39,128 nt of DNA from Chryseobacterium gleum. Its GTDB lineage: Bacteria; Bacteroidota; Bacteroidia; Flavobacteriales_D; Crocinitomicaceae. The first letter of the stretch is position 1; each line of letters begins with the position of its first letter. A program made the translations under genes and the position numbers. The notes beneath the pieces are model-generated. The model saw only the letters and a program-made list of their open reading frames with translations. It was not told the DNA's origin and ran no database searches. The stretch is taken from contig CAMAXI010000018.1 of the NCBI GenBank assembly GCA_945862165.1, positions 1-39,128 on the forward strand, written 5' to 3'. Positions 1 to 8,559 of this stretch are shown here, one piece after another.

Positions 1-133
1 GGTAATTCAACCAATAGAATAAACCAACAAAACCAAGTATTATACAAGAATAATTGAACACATTTCCAACTATATCATAAAATCCAAAAATGAATTGAAA
101 AAAATTTGCGATTCCGTACCAAAGTGCATTCAT
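1..133 (-). CDS. DUF6341-like small membrane protein, 3' end outside window
   Basis: Reading the minus strand from the ATG at 133-131 gives 44 codons open to the window edge. The peptide begins MNALWYGIANFF and carries a hydrophobic segment ending GFVGLFYWLN at residues 34-43. The MNA start, the aromatic N-terminal helix and the GFVxxxYWL segment resemble the Bacteroidota small membrane family DUF6341 as I remember it, which often sits beside DUF6427, the divergent neighbour here. The function of the family is unknown. The gene is too short in this window to be caught by a length-filtered ORF search. The family name comes from pattern recall, not from an alignment; that it is coding is more certain than its name. 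Confidence 0.6.
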   Translation of the reverse strand, partial: MNALWYGIANFFQFIFGFYDIVGNVFNYSCIILGFVGLFYWLNY

Positions 134-293
134 AGTTTCTTAGTTTTATGAGACAAAATAAGCAATTTCTTTTCAAATTATCAACAATTGAAACTTTTAT
201 TTTGACATTTTATTAAAAATAATCCATGGAAGAATACTAAAATCTAGCTGCATCTCACCAACTAAATTATAATAAAATCTTATCTTCGCGACA

Positions 294-1250
294 ATGACGC
301 GCATTTTTTTAGGTAATCAAATCTATGTACTCTTGTTACTGCCCCTTTTAATAGGTGGTTATGTAGCACTAAATGAATTTACTGGATATTTTGAAGTTTT
401 ACCCGAAATTAACCTCGGTTTTTGGGGGAGTTATTTCATCAAAAATCATTTTTGGATTAATTATTTAAGTCTAGGGTTAATTTTGGTGAATGCCATTTTA
501 GCCAATTTTTTATTCAATTCTAATGAATTTTATGATAGAAACAGTTATATAATTGCTTTACTTTATATACTGTTTATGAGTTATTTTCACTCTTTCTATC
601 AAATAGATGGTGTGTTGATATCACATACACTGCTGATTTTCTGTTTGTTTCTATTTTTTAGATTACAAAATAATTCCGATGGACGTAAAATCGTGTTCAA
701 TGGATCATTTCTTCTAGGAGTAGCAGCAACGTTTAACCCTCCATTTCTTCTTTTTTTTCCTGTCGTTTGGTTTATGATTACACGTATTCGTCCTTTCGTT
801 TTCCGTGAAGTGCTTCTAGCATCTATCGGCTTTTTACTTCCAGTAGGTTATGCTACAGCATTTGTATTTTATTTTTTACAAGATTTACATTGGAATTGGT
901 ACAAATTATCCGAAAATTTCTTGCAAAACAACACCGTAGTTGGATCTACAGTGACCATTTTGATATTTATTGGACTATTGAGTTTACTCACTTTGAGTTA
1001 TAAAACTTCTAAAAGTTCACTTCGATTCAAAAAATTATTAGCGATTTTAAAACTTGTTTTATTAGTAGGCATTGTCATTGGCTGCTACGAATATTTTCAC
1101 GATCGAAATATTGAATGGTTAAGCTTAACTGTCTTACCTCTCTGCTTTTTTTATCCTTTTTCCTTCTTTAATAAATCTTCCCTATTATTAGCAAAAATAT
1201 TATTTTACACATTGTTCATATTTTCACTTGCTAAATTTTTCATTAAATAA
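294..1250 (+). CDS. DUF6427 family integral membrane protein
   Basis: The 318-residue protein is almost entirely hydrophobic, with about eight to nine predicted membrane segments separated by short polar loops (for example near residues 12-28, 52-72, 83-100, 108-122, 133-165 and 170-195, then several after 210). No catalytic motif is visible. Length, topology and the GSFLLGVAATFNPPFLLFFPVVW region match the Bacteroidota family DUF6427, whose role is not established. It is divergent from the DUF6341-like gene and lies 84 bp before purQ. The ATG at 294 is the first in frame and gives an N-terminal hydrophobic helix directly. I do not infer a function. Confidence 0.75.
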   Translation: MTRIFLGNQIYVLLLLPLLIGGYVALNEFTGYFEVLPEINLGFWGSYFIKNHFWINYLSLGLILVNAILANFLFNSNEFYDRNSYIIALLYILFMSYFHSFYQIDGVLISHTLLIFCLFLFFRLQNNSDGRKIVFNGSFLLGVAATFNPPFLLFFPVVWFMITRIRPFVFREVLLASIGFLLPVGYATAFVFYFLQDLHWNWYKLSENFLQNNTVVGSTVTILIFIGLLSLLTLSYKTSKSSLRFKKLLAILKLVLLVGIVIGCYEYFHDRNIEWLSLTVLPLCFFYPFSFFNKSSLLLAKILFYTLFIFSLAKFFIK

Positions 1251-1253
1251 TTA

Positions 1254-1279
1254 ACGTGCACGTGAAATGACTACTTTTG
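1254..1279 (+). promoter_or_regulatory. purQ promoter -7 element with overlapping palindrome
   Basis: TACTTTTG at 1272-1279 fits the Bacteroidota -7 consensus TAnnTTTG, with a likely start about 1285 and a leader of about 50 nt. No TTTG -33 element is seen at the right distance. A perfect 10-bp palindrome ACGTGCACGT lies at 1254-1263, where a repressor or activator would contact RNA polymerase. With one mismatch it extends to 16 bp (1251-1266). A weak hairpin TTGCC/GGCAA (1290-1303) lies in the leader. Confidence 0.5.
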
Positions 1280-1334
1280 TAAAGTAAAATTGCCCATTGG
1301 CAAAAAAAAAGTTTAAAAAAATAAAACGAAGCAA

Positions 1335-2024
1335 ATGAAATTTGGAGTTGTTACTTTCCCTGGGTCGAACTGCGATGAGGATATGGTATATGTATTGGAA
1401 ACAATGTTAAACCAAAAAGTTGAACGTCTATGGCACAAAGATTCTGACCTTAAAGGTGCAGATTTTATTGTGCTTCCTGGAGGATTCTCTTATGGAGATT
1501 ACTTACGTTCCGGAGCAATCGCTAAACTTTCTCCAATTATGGGTGAAGTTATCAAGCATGCAAATAAAGGTGGTTATGTGTTAGGTGTTTGTAATGGTTT
1601 CCAAATCTTAACAGAATCGGGATTATTAGATGGTGCTTTATTGCACAACGATACGCAAAAATTCATTTGTAAAAATGTGTATTTGAAACCAGAATTTACT
1701 ACTTCTGCAATTACAAAAGATTTGGATGCAACAAAAACATACCAAATTCCAATTGCACATGGTGAAGGACGTTTCTATGCTGCAGATGATACAATCAAAA
1801 AGATTTACGATAACGAACAAGTGATTTTTAAATACGCTGCGCAAGACGGAACTATTAATGAAGAATTCAACCCAAATGGTTCGATTGATAGCATTGCTGG
1901 TATTTGTAACGCAGGTAAAAACGTATTTGGAATGATGCCACACCCTGAAAGAGCTGCAGATGCAGTATTAAATAATTTAGACGGAAAATTGTTATTCGAA
2001 TCTTTATTGAATAACTGTAAATAA
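1335..2024 (+). CDS. purQ: Phosphoribosylformylglycinamidine synthase subunit I (glutaminase)
   Basis: PurQ hydrolyses glutamine and feeds ammonia to PurL in the fourth step of IMP synthesis. The 229 residues form a class I glutamine amidotransferase domain: the N-terminal VVTFPGSNCDEDM, the PGGFSYGDYLRSGA oxyanion region (48-61), the nucleophile elbow GVCNGFQ with Cys86, and the His203/Glu205 pair in PHPER. Length is normal for the small-PurQ type, which works with a separate PurL and PurS rather than the fused PurL of enterobacteria. purL is not in this window. It starts a unit with purD (7-nt gap), and the palindrome at 1254-1263 is a candidate control site. Confidence 0.96.
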   Translation: MKFGVVTFPGSNCDEDMVYVLETMLNQKVERLWHKDSDLKGADFIVLPGGFSYGDYLRSGAIAKLSPIMGEVIKHANKGGYVLGVCNGFQILTESGLLDGALLHNDTQKFICKNVYLKPEFTTSAITKDLDATKTYQIPIAHGEGRFYAADDTIKKIYDNEQVIFKYAAQDGTINEEFNPNGSIDSIAGICNAGKNVFGMMPHPERAADAVLNNLDGKLLFESLLNNCK

Positions 2025-2031
2025 ACACACA

Positions 2032-3318
2032 ATGAGAGTTTTATTATTAGGATCTGGAGGTAGAGAACATGCAATTGCTTGGAAAATTGCACAAAGTTCA
2101 CAATTAGACAAGTTGTTCATCGCTCCTGGAAATGCAGGTACGCGTAACCATGGAACAAACGTGGCTATTCAACCAACAGATTTCGAAGCAATTAAAACTT
2201 TTGTGTTAGAAAATGAAATTGCAACAGTTGTTGTAGGTCCTGAAGATCCATTAGTGAAAGGAATTTATGATTTCTTTCAAGCAGATGCAGCAATCAAACA
2301 TGTTAATGTGATTGGACCTTCTAAAGAAGCAGCGCAATTAGAGGGAAGTAAAGATTTTGCAAAGAAATTTATGCAACGTCACAACATCCCAACTGCTAAA
2401 TACGCTACGTTTACAAAAGATACATTAGAAGAAGGATATGCATTTCTTTCCTCCATGAAACCACCTTATGTATTAAAAGCAGATGGTTTAGCAGCTGGAA
2501 AAGGAGTTGTTATTCCGGATACCTTAGAGGAAGCAAAAGCAGAATTAAAGTCCATGTTAGCAGATGCTAAATTTGGAGATGCAAGTTCACGTGTGGTAAT
2601 CGAACAATTTTTAAAAGGAATCGAATTATCTGTGTTTGTATTAACAGATGGAGAATCGTACAAAATTCTTCCAGAAGCGAAAGACTACAAACGCATTGGT
2701 GAAGGTGACACTGGTTTAAACACTGGTGGAATGGGAGCAGTATCTCCGGTTGTTTTTGCCGATAAAACATTCATGGATAAAATTGAAAATCAAATTATTA
2801 TACCAACAATCAAAGGCTTAAAAGCAGAAAAATTAGTGTATAAAGGATTTGTATTTTTCGGATTAATTTCGGTGAAAGGTGAACCGTATGTGATTGAATA
2901 TAATTGCAGAATGGGGGATCCAGAAACAGAAGTGGTAATGCCACGTATCAAATCGGATATTTTGGATTTATTTGAAGGTATCGCAACTGGTACGCTTTCT
3001 GAAAGAGATGTTCAATTTGATGACCGAGTTGCAACAACCGTAATGATGGTTGCTGGTGGATATCCTGAGGAATACCAAAAGGGAAAAACGATTCATGGTT
3101 TAAATGCGGTAAAAGACAGCATCGTATTCCATGCTGGTACAAGTTCAGATGGACCTGTAGTACTTTCTTCTGGCGGTCGTGTCCTTGCCGTTACATCCTA
3201 TGGCAAAACGATTGAAGGAGCATTAAATAGATCATACGCATCGATTGAGGGGATTGAATTTGAAGGTGCAAACTACCGAAAAGATATCGGAAAAGATCTA
3301 ATCAATTATACCAAGTAA
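2032..3318 (+). CDS. purD: Phosphoribosylamine-glycine ligase (GARS)
   Basis: PurD joins phosphoribosylamine and glycine using ATP, the second step of de novo purine synthesis. The 428 residues start with the GARS N-domain signature MRVLLLGSGGREHAIAW, followed by the ATP-grasp core: IGPSKEAAQLEGSKDF, the KADGLAAGKGVV nucleotide loop, NTGGMGAVSP, and the metal-binding YNCRMGDPETE. The C-terminal GARS domain follows from about residue 325. Length is standard. The ATG lies 7 nt after the purQ stop, so the two genes are almost surely co-transcribed. No oddities are seen. Confidence 0.97.
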   Translation: MRVLLLGSGGREHAIAWKIAQSSQLDKLFIAPGNAGTRNHGTNVAIQPTDFEAIKTFVLENEIATVVVGPEDPLVKGIYDFFQADAAIKHVNVIGPSKEAAQLEGSKDFAKKFMQRHNIPTAKYATFTKDTLEEGYAFLSSMKPPYVLKADGLAAGKGVVIPDTLEEAKAELKSMLADAKFGDASSRVVIEQFLKGIELSVFVLTDGESYKILPEAKDYKRIGEGDTGLNTGGMGAVSPVVFADKTFMDKIENQIIIPTIKGLKAEKLVYKGFVFFGLISVKGEPYVIEYNCRMGDPETEVVMPRIKSDILDLFEGIATGTLSERDVQFDDRVATTVMMVAGGYPEEYQKGKTIHGLNAVKDSIVFHAGTSSDGPVVLSSGGRVLAVTSYGKTIEGALNRSYASIEGIEFEGANYRKDIGKDLINYTK

Positions 3319-3324
3319 TTCTAA

Positions 3325-4581
3325 ATGGACCCCGGTTATTTAATCATTCTAATCACCCTTTTTATTTCTGCATTTAGTTCTGGTGTAGAAATTGCATTTG
3401 TTTCGTCCAGTCGTTTACGTATTGAATTAGATAAGAATAAAGGTTCAATTACAGGAAAAATATTAGGCTTTTTTTACCGCCATGAGGGGCACTTTTTAGC
3501 TGCACTTCTTCTCGGTAATAACATTGCATTGGTACTTTTTGGAATTCAAGCTGCTGAAATATTAAATCCAATTATTGCATCTTGGGGGGTAACCGAACAA
3601 GTACTTCAATTGTTGATACAAACCGTTATTTCAACCATTCTTGTATTAATTATCGCTGAATTTTTACCAAAAGCAATCTGTCAGTTAAATCCAAATGGTT
3701 TCATGAAGTCGTTTGCAATTCCTGCCTACCTGTTTTACTGGATCTTGTATCTTCCGACTTTGGTCATCATGTTTATTAGTTTGCGTTTTTTAAAATTTAT
3801 GAAAGTAGAAATATCGAGTACCGAAAAAGTCTTTTCAAAAGTCGATTTAGAACACTACGTGCAAGACATGAACGAACGCATCAAGGAAGAAGAAGACTTT
3901 GGAAATGAAATGCAAATTCTTCAAAACGCCTTAGATTTCTCTAAAATAAAAGCGCGCGATTGTATGGTTCCACGACCAGAAATCATTGCTATTGAGGTGA
4001 ATGAACCTATTACTGATTTACACGCATTATTTATAAAAACAGGGATTTCAAAAGTGGTTGTTTTCCGCGATTCCATTGACAACATCATTGGTTATTCGCA
4101 CTCATTTGAGTTGTTTAACAAACCAGATTCCATTGCTAAAATATTAAGACCTATTTTATTTGTTCCTGAATCCATTCCTGGGAAAGAATTATTAGAAATG
4201 TTTACAAGTAAATCCGTGAGTATTGCCATTGTGGTAGATGAATACGGAGGAACAGCAGGGGTTATCACCATTGAAGACGTCATTGAAGAAATCTTTGGAG
4301 ACATTGAAGACGAACACGACAAAGAAGATTGGTTAGAAGAAAAAATTTCAGATACGGAATACCGATTTTCCGCCCGTGCAGAAATAGATTACCTCAACGA
4401 AAATTATAAATTAGGACTCGTAGAATCTGAAGAATACGAAACCCTTGGAGGATTGATTATTCACGAATTAGAGTCCATTCCAGAAGCAGGACAAGAAATC
4501 AAAACCGACAAATTACGTTTGGTAATTGAAGAAGTTTCGGATCGTAGAATCGAAGTTGTGAGACTGTTTGTTGGGGATTAA
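3325..4581 (+). CDS. CNNM/HlyC-CorC family membrane protein with CBS pair (GldE-type)
   Basis: The 418 residues hold three parts: a DUF21/CNNM membrane domain with about four helices (residues 1-165, including the SAFSSGVEIAF segment), a CBS pair (about 200-325, starting near ARDCMVPRPE and ending VVDEYGGTAGVITIEDVIEEIFG), and a C-terminal CorC_HlyC domain (about 335-418). Relatives are implicated in divalent cation transport; the gliding-associated GldE of flavobacteria has the same architecture. There is no gldD or other gld gene next to it, so I do not call it gldE. The ATG is 6 nt after purD, so it is read with purQD, which looks like convenience rather than a pathway link. Confidence 0.88.
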   Translation: MDPGYLIILITLFISAFSSGVEIAFVSSSRLRIELDKNKGSITGKILGFFYRHEGHFLAALLLGNNIALVLFGIQAAEILNPIIASWGVTEQVLQLLIQTVISTILVLIIAEFLPKAICQLNPNGFMKSFAIPAYLFYWILYLPTLVIMFISLRFLKFMKVEISSTEKVFSKVDLEHYVQDMNERIKEEEDFGNEMQILQNALDFSKIKARDCMVPRPEIIAIEVNEPITDLHALFIKTGISKVVVFRDSIDNIIGYSHSFELFNKPDSIAKILRPILFVPESIPGKELLEMFTSKSVSIAIVVDEYGGTAGVITIEDVIEEIFGDIEDEHDKEDWLEEKISDTEYRFSARAEIDYLNENYKLGLVESEEYETLGGLIIHELESIPEAGQEIKTDKLRLVIEEVSDRRIEVVRLFVGD

Positions 4582-4618
4582 ATCTATTTTAACTGTAGTA
4601 AAAGCAGCTCTTTAACAT

Positions 4619-5632
4619 ATGAATACACATTTTTACAAAGCAGCTAAATACTTAAAGTTTATACCAATGAACTTACTAAGTAAAATGACTTCTCAATCTG
4701 TTGTTTTACCTTTTTATCATACTGTTTCTGATAGTGAATCTATACATATTAAACATTTATATCAGATAAAAAGCGTAACACAATTTGAAAAAGAATTGGA
4801 TTTTTTATTAAAGAACTTTAAACCAATCGATTTTTTGGAATATAGAAAGTGTATTTTAGAAGATATCCCTTTAAAAAATAGATTCTTACTCACTTTTGAT
4901 GATGGTTTAAAAGAATTCTACACCATCGTTGCACCTATATTGAAACGAAAAGGTATACCAGCAATGAATTTCTTAAATTCAGCATTTGTAGATAATAAAG
5001 ATTTATTTTACCGCTATAAAGTAAGTGTTCTAATTGAAAAATTAAAAACTTCTACTTTTTCAGATTTTACTCAGCAAGCTATTAAACAGTGGTTTTTAGA
5101 ACAAGAAATAACACTGGATGATAATTATAAAGGATTATTAAGAGTTACCTATCAACAAAAAGAAACGTTGGATAGTTTAGCACAAATTATCTCCTTTGAT
5201 TTCAAGGACTATTTAAAAGAAGAAGAACCTTATTTGACGACAAAACAAATACATGAATTGATAGAACAAGGTTTTCATTTTGGAGCACATAGTATAGACC
5301 ATCCTCCCTATCATACAATCCATTTAGAAGAACAACTTCTTCAAACAAAAGAGAGTATACATACGATTTCTTCGAACTATCAATTAACTTACAATACCTT
5401 TTCTTTTCCATTTACGGACTTTAATGTTCCAAAAGCATTTTTTAATGAAATTGAACCCTATGCTGAATTATCTTTTGGTTGTGCAGGATTAAAAAATGAT
5501 AGTGTCAAGTTTAACAAACAACGAATTCCATTTGAAATTGACGGTTTTAATGGGGAAGAAATTTTACGTGGTGAGTATTTATATTATATCTTTAAATCTT
5601 TTTGGAATAAAAACACTATTCATCGTTATTAA
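4619..5632 (+). CDS. Polysaccharide deacetylase (NodB-fold, carbohydrate esterase family 4)
   Basis: The 337-residue protein carries the CE4 signatures: FYHTVSD near residue 32, the TFDDG motif at 92-96 (Asp94, Asp95 for base and metal) and the metal-binding H224-SID-H228. The spacing between TFDDG and HxxxH is about 130 residues, longer than the usual 45-60, so about 70 charged residues (roughly 140-210) are inserted inside the barrel. No clear signal peptide is visible, only a weakly hydrophobic start. Its TAA overlaps the next ATG by one base (TAATG), so the two genes are translationally coupled. By family it removes N- or O-acetyl groups from a glycan; the substrate is unknown. Confidence 0.85.
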   Translation: MNTHFYKAAKYLKFIPMNLLSKMTSQSVVLPFYHTVSDSESIHIKHLYQIKSVTQFEKELDFLLKNFKPIDFLEYRKCILEDIPLKNRFLLTFDDGLKEFYTIVAPILKRKGIPAMNFLNSAFVDNKDLFYRYKVSVLIEKLKTSTFSDFTQQAIKQWFLEQEITLDDNYKGLLRVTYQQKETLDSLAQIISFDFKDYLKEEEPYLTTKQIHELIEQGFHFGAHSIDHPPYHTIHLEEQLLQTKESIHTISSNYQLTYNTFSFPFTDFNVPKAFFNEIEPYAELSFGCAGLKNDSVKFNKQRIPFEIDGFNGEEILRGEYLYYIFKSFWNKNTIHRY

Positions 5633-6720
5633 TGGAGACAATCTCATTTACTAAATCTACACTTGAGGAATTTATTCATTCTGATAAATTTGATCAATTG
5701 TTAAATATACCAATTAGTAAACTCCGTGCAATTTCTCAAATCAATAACCCGAGAGCAACGGACGATCAAATACTTCTTGTTGCTCAGTTTGATGAAAATA
5801 AAACAGTTGGATATCTCGGAATATTACCAGATGAAATTTATATAGATAATCAAACACATATTATCGGATGGTTAACTTGTTTCTGGGTGAATGAAGAATA
5901 TAAATCACAAAATGTTGCTGCAAACCTTTTCTTAAGAGCAATTAGAGCTTATAATAAAAATATCTTTATTACGAATATTGTTTCGCGCTTAGAACCAGTA
6001 TACCAAAAAACAAAATTGTTTTTCCCAACAGGTTACAAAACAGGTTATAGAGGATATTTTAGATTTAACTTAGCAGAAATACTCCCTCCTAAAAAAGCGG
6101 TATTTCAAAAAATCAAACCTTTACTTCAATTAGGAGATACTCTTCTAAATACGATTTCTGATATTCGTTTCGTTTGGAACACACAAAAACCACTTAGCAA
6201 TTTTGAATACATACAAACAATCGATCACATTTCGGATGATTTTTTTATAAAACACCAAAAGAACAATTGGATCAAACGCTCAAAAAAAGAAATTAATTGG
6301 ATACTCCAATACCCTTGGTTAATGCAAGGGGAAGACACTGAAAAAGTCGCTAAACGTTATTATTTCTCTTGCATCGAAAAAGCGTTTGAAACAAAAATCG
6401 TTCAATTTAAAAACGACAATGGTGAAATTATCGCTTTAATCATCATGAATAGTAAAAATAAAAACCTTACCGTACCTTATATTTTTTCGGAACTAAATGA
6501 TTTCCATATGATTTCATCGTTCATTTTTAATTTGATGTCATCCGAAAGATTAACTATGTTTACTAGTTATCATAGTGAATTCAACAACTTTTTAAACACT
6601 ATAAAAACACCATTTTTATTTTCAAAAGAAATGAAAAAACCTTATTTCATTTCGAAGAAATTTGAGGCGCTACAAACCTTAAAATTTCAAGATGGAGATG
6701 GAGATTGTGCATTTTATTAA
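5632..6720 (+). CDS. GNAT-like acyltransferase coupled to polysaccharide deacetylase
   Basis: Residues 1-160 look like a GNAT fold: a beta hairpin around VGYLGILPDEIYI (59-71), then CFWVNEEYKSQNVAANLFLRAI (83-104), where SQNVAANL occupies the place of the acetyl-CoA pyrophosphate loop (usual R/QxxGxG/A). The loop is degenerate, so activity is not assured. Residues about 190-350 form a second, more divergent region that could be another GNAT-like half, similar to FemAB-type double-GNAT proteins. It starts on the last base of the deacetylase stop codon. The pairing suggests a swap of acyl groups on a surface glycan; this is inference. The protein ends with the acidic tail DGDGDCAFY. Confidence 0.65.
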   Translation: METISFTKSTLEEFIHSDKFDQLLNIPISKLRAISQINNPRATDDQILLVAQFDENKTVGYLGILPDEIYIDNQTHIIGWLTCFWVNEEYKSQNVAANLFLRAIRAYNKNIFITNIVSRLEPVYQKTKLFFPTGYKTGYRGYFRFNLAEILPPKKAVFQKIKPLLQLGDTLLNTISDIRFVWNTQKPLSNFEYIQTIDHISDDFFIKHQKNNWIKRSKKEINWILQYPWLMQGEDTEKVAKRYYFSCIEKAFETKIVQFKNDNGEIIALIIMNSKNKNLTVPYIFSELNDFHMISSFIFNLMSSERLTMFTSYHSEFNNFLNTIKTPFLFSKEMKKPYFISKKFEALQTLKFQDGDGDCAFY

Positions 6721-6748
6721 TGTTTCTTTAATGAAAATATTTCTTAAT

Positions 6749-6790
6749 TTGTTACGCATAAACCTACTAATCGTAACAAAAATGTTACGA
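6749..6790. repeat. Three-arm GTTACG inverted repeat in the purH upstream region
   Basis: The arms are TTGTTACG (6749-6756), TCGTAACA (6771-6778, with one more A at 6779) and TGTTACGA (6783-6790). The middle arm is complementary to both outer arms: a tight hairpin of 8 bp with a 4-nt AAAA loop to the right, or an 8-bp stem with a 15-nt loop to the left. There is no T-tract after it on the plus strand, so it is a poor terminator. The remainder of the 214-bp gap (6721-6934) shows only the purH promoter. Confidence 0.55.
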
Positions 6791-6904
6791 ATAATATTAG
6801 CATCCTAGGTCAACTAATTTCTACAAGTTTGAATGTGTAAAAAATTCTTTTCACAATCCTACTATTTTATCAAAACAAAGCATTAAAATCTCCTTTTTTT
6901 GCCT

Positions 6905-6912
6905 TAATTTTG
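6905..6912 (+). promoter_or_regulatory. purH promoter -7 element
   Basis: TAATTTTG matches TAnnTTTG exactly. It would place the transcription start about 17 nt before the purH ATG, a short leader typical of this window. I see no TTTG at the -33 position. Confidence 0.55.
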
Positions 6913-6934
6913 TACCCTATTTTACACGTCCATA

Positions 6935-8467
6935 ATGAGTAAAGCTAAAACAATAAAAAGCGCATTAATTTCAGTATACGATAAAACTGGTTTAGAGCCA
7001 ATTATCAAGCGATTAAACGAACTAGGAGTAACTATTTATTCTACTGGTGGAACACAAGCTTTCGTGGAAAGTTTAGGTGTAGCGGTGGAACGTGTAGAAG
7101 ACCTGACTTCTTACCCTTCAATTTTAGGTGGACGTGTGAAAACATTACATCCAAAAGTATTTGGAGGAATCTTAAATAGAAGAAATCATTCCGACGACCA
7201 AGGACAAATTGCAGAATTTGAAATTCCTGAAATAGATTTGGTGATTGTGGATCTATACCCTTTCGAAGCGACTGTCGCTTCTGGTGCAAGTCATGAAGAC
7301 ATCATCGAAAAAATTGACATCGGTGGAATTTCCTTGATTCGTGCAGCTGCCAAAAATTACCAAGACGTTGTAATTATTCCTTCCCAAGAGCAATACGAAG
7401 ATTTCTTAACTGTATTAAACTCAAATGCAGCAGGAGCTTCTACTTTGGAAGAACGTAAAAAATTCGCACGCGATGCGTTCCATGTATCCTCCCATTACGA
7501 CACTCAAATTTTTCATTATTTCAATCAAGGAGAGAAGGTAACCTTCAATGAAAGTGTAAAAACGAACCAAGTTTTACGTTATGGCGAAAATCCTCACCAA
7601 AAGGGGATCTTTCACGGAGATTTAGACGAAATTTTCACGAAATTACACGGAAAAGAGTTATCTTACAATAACTTGTTAGATGTGGATGCAGCTGTTTTGT
7701 TATTGAATGAATTCAAGGCAGACGGACCAACCTTTGCGATATTGAAACATAATAATGCGTGTGGGGTTGCGACAAGAAAAACAATCAAAGAAGCATATGA
7801 AGTTGCCCTGGCAGCAGATCCTGTTTCTGCGTTTGGCGGAATTTTAATTTCTAACACAGAATTAGATTTAGAAACTGCAATGTTAATCAACGAACTTTTC
7901 TGTGAGGTTGTAATTGCTCCCGGTTTTCAGGCAGAAGCATTAGAATTATTGAAATCCAAGAAAAACCGCGTGATTCTTGAACAAAAATTTGTGCAATTGC
8001 CAAACAAGCAGTTCCGTACAATTTTAAATGGCGTACTTGAACAAGACAAAGATTTATTGACAGAAACAATTGCGGATTTTAGAACTGTAACAAAAGTTGC
8101 TCCAACTGCGCAAGAAATGGAAGACATGGTCTTTGCAAACAAATTAGTAAAACATACAAAATCAAATACAATTATTCTTGCTAAAAACAACCAATTATTA
8201 GCAAGTGGAACCGGTCAAACATCTCGTGTAGACGCATTGGTACAAGCAATTACCAAAGCAAAAGCATTTAACTTCGATTTACAAGGTGCTGTAATGGCAT
8301 CCGATGCATTTTTCCCTTTCCCTGACTGTGTAGAGATTGCACGCAATGAAGGGATTTCTGCAGTGGTACAGCCGGGAGGTTCTATCAAAGATGATTTATC
8401 CTTAAACTACTGCGATGCAAATGGTATGGCAATGGTGATGACTGGAAATAGACACTTTAAGCACTAA
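6935..8467 (+). CDS. purH: Bifunctional AICAR transformylase / IMP cyclohydrolase
   Basis: PurH does the last two steps of IMP synthesis. The 510 residues hold the MGS-like IMP cyclohydrolase domain first (about 1-135: SVYDKTGLEP, STGGT, GRVKTLHPKVFGGIL) and the AICAR formyltransferase domain after about 200 (RYGENPHQKG near 214, KHNNACG near 270, then the conserved SDAFFPFPD and VVQPGGS segments close to the C terminus). Length is normal. It is its own transcription unit, separated from purQD by three unrelated genes, with a TAATTTTG promoter element and an unusual inverted repeat upstream. Confidence 0.97.
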   Translation: MSKAKTIKSALISVYDKTGLEPIIKRLNELGVTIYSTGGTQAFVESLGVAVERVEDLTSYPSILGGRVKTLHPKVFGGILNRRNHSDDQGQIAEFEIPEIDLVIVDLYPFEATVASGASHEDIIEKIDIGGISLIRAAAKNYQDVVIIPSQEQYEDFLTVLNSNAAGASTLEERKKFARDAFHVSSHYDTQIFHYFNQGEKVTFNESVKTNQVLRYGENPHQKGIFHGDLDEIFTKLHGKELSYNNLLDVDAAVLLLNEFKADGPTFAILKHNNACGVATRKTIKEAYEVALAADPVSAFGGILISNTELDLETAMLINELFCEVVIAPGFQAEALELLKSKKNRVILEQKFVQLPNKQFRTILNGVLEQDKDLLTETIADFRTVTKVAPTAQEMEDMVFANKLVKHTKSNTIILAKNNQLLASGTGQTSRVDALVQAITKAKAFNFDLQGAVMASDAFFPFPDCVEIARNEGISAVVQPGGSIKDDLSLNYCDANGMAMVMTGNRHFKH

Positions 8468-8474
8468 AAAATAG

Positions 8475-8507
8475 TTTGCGAAAAGTGAAACAAAATTTGT
8501 GATTTTG
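8475..8507 (+). promoter_or_regulatory. mreB operon promoter
   Basis: TTTG at 8475-8478 and TGATTTTG at 8500-8507 (one mismatch to TAnnTTTG) are 21 bp apart, the expected arrangement of the Bacteroidota primary sigma promoter. The leader to the mreB ATG would be about 45 nt. Confidence 0.4.
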
Positions 8508-8559
8508 CGATATAACAAGCATTAAAAAAGTCTTCTAGAAGTAGAAGCATACTTAAAAA

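Noticed and set aside
3325-4581. Calling the CBS/CorC protein GldE
   Set aside because: Architecture fits, but the usual neighbour gldD is missing and the family contains several paralogues per genome.
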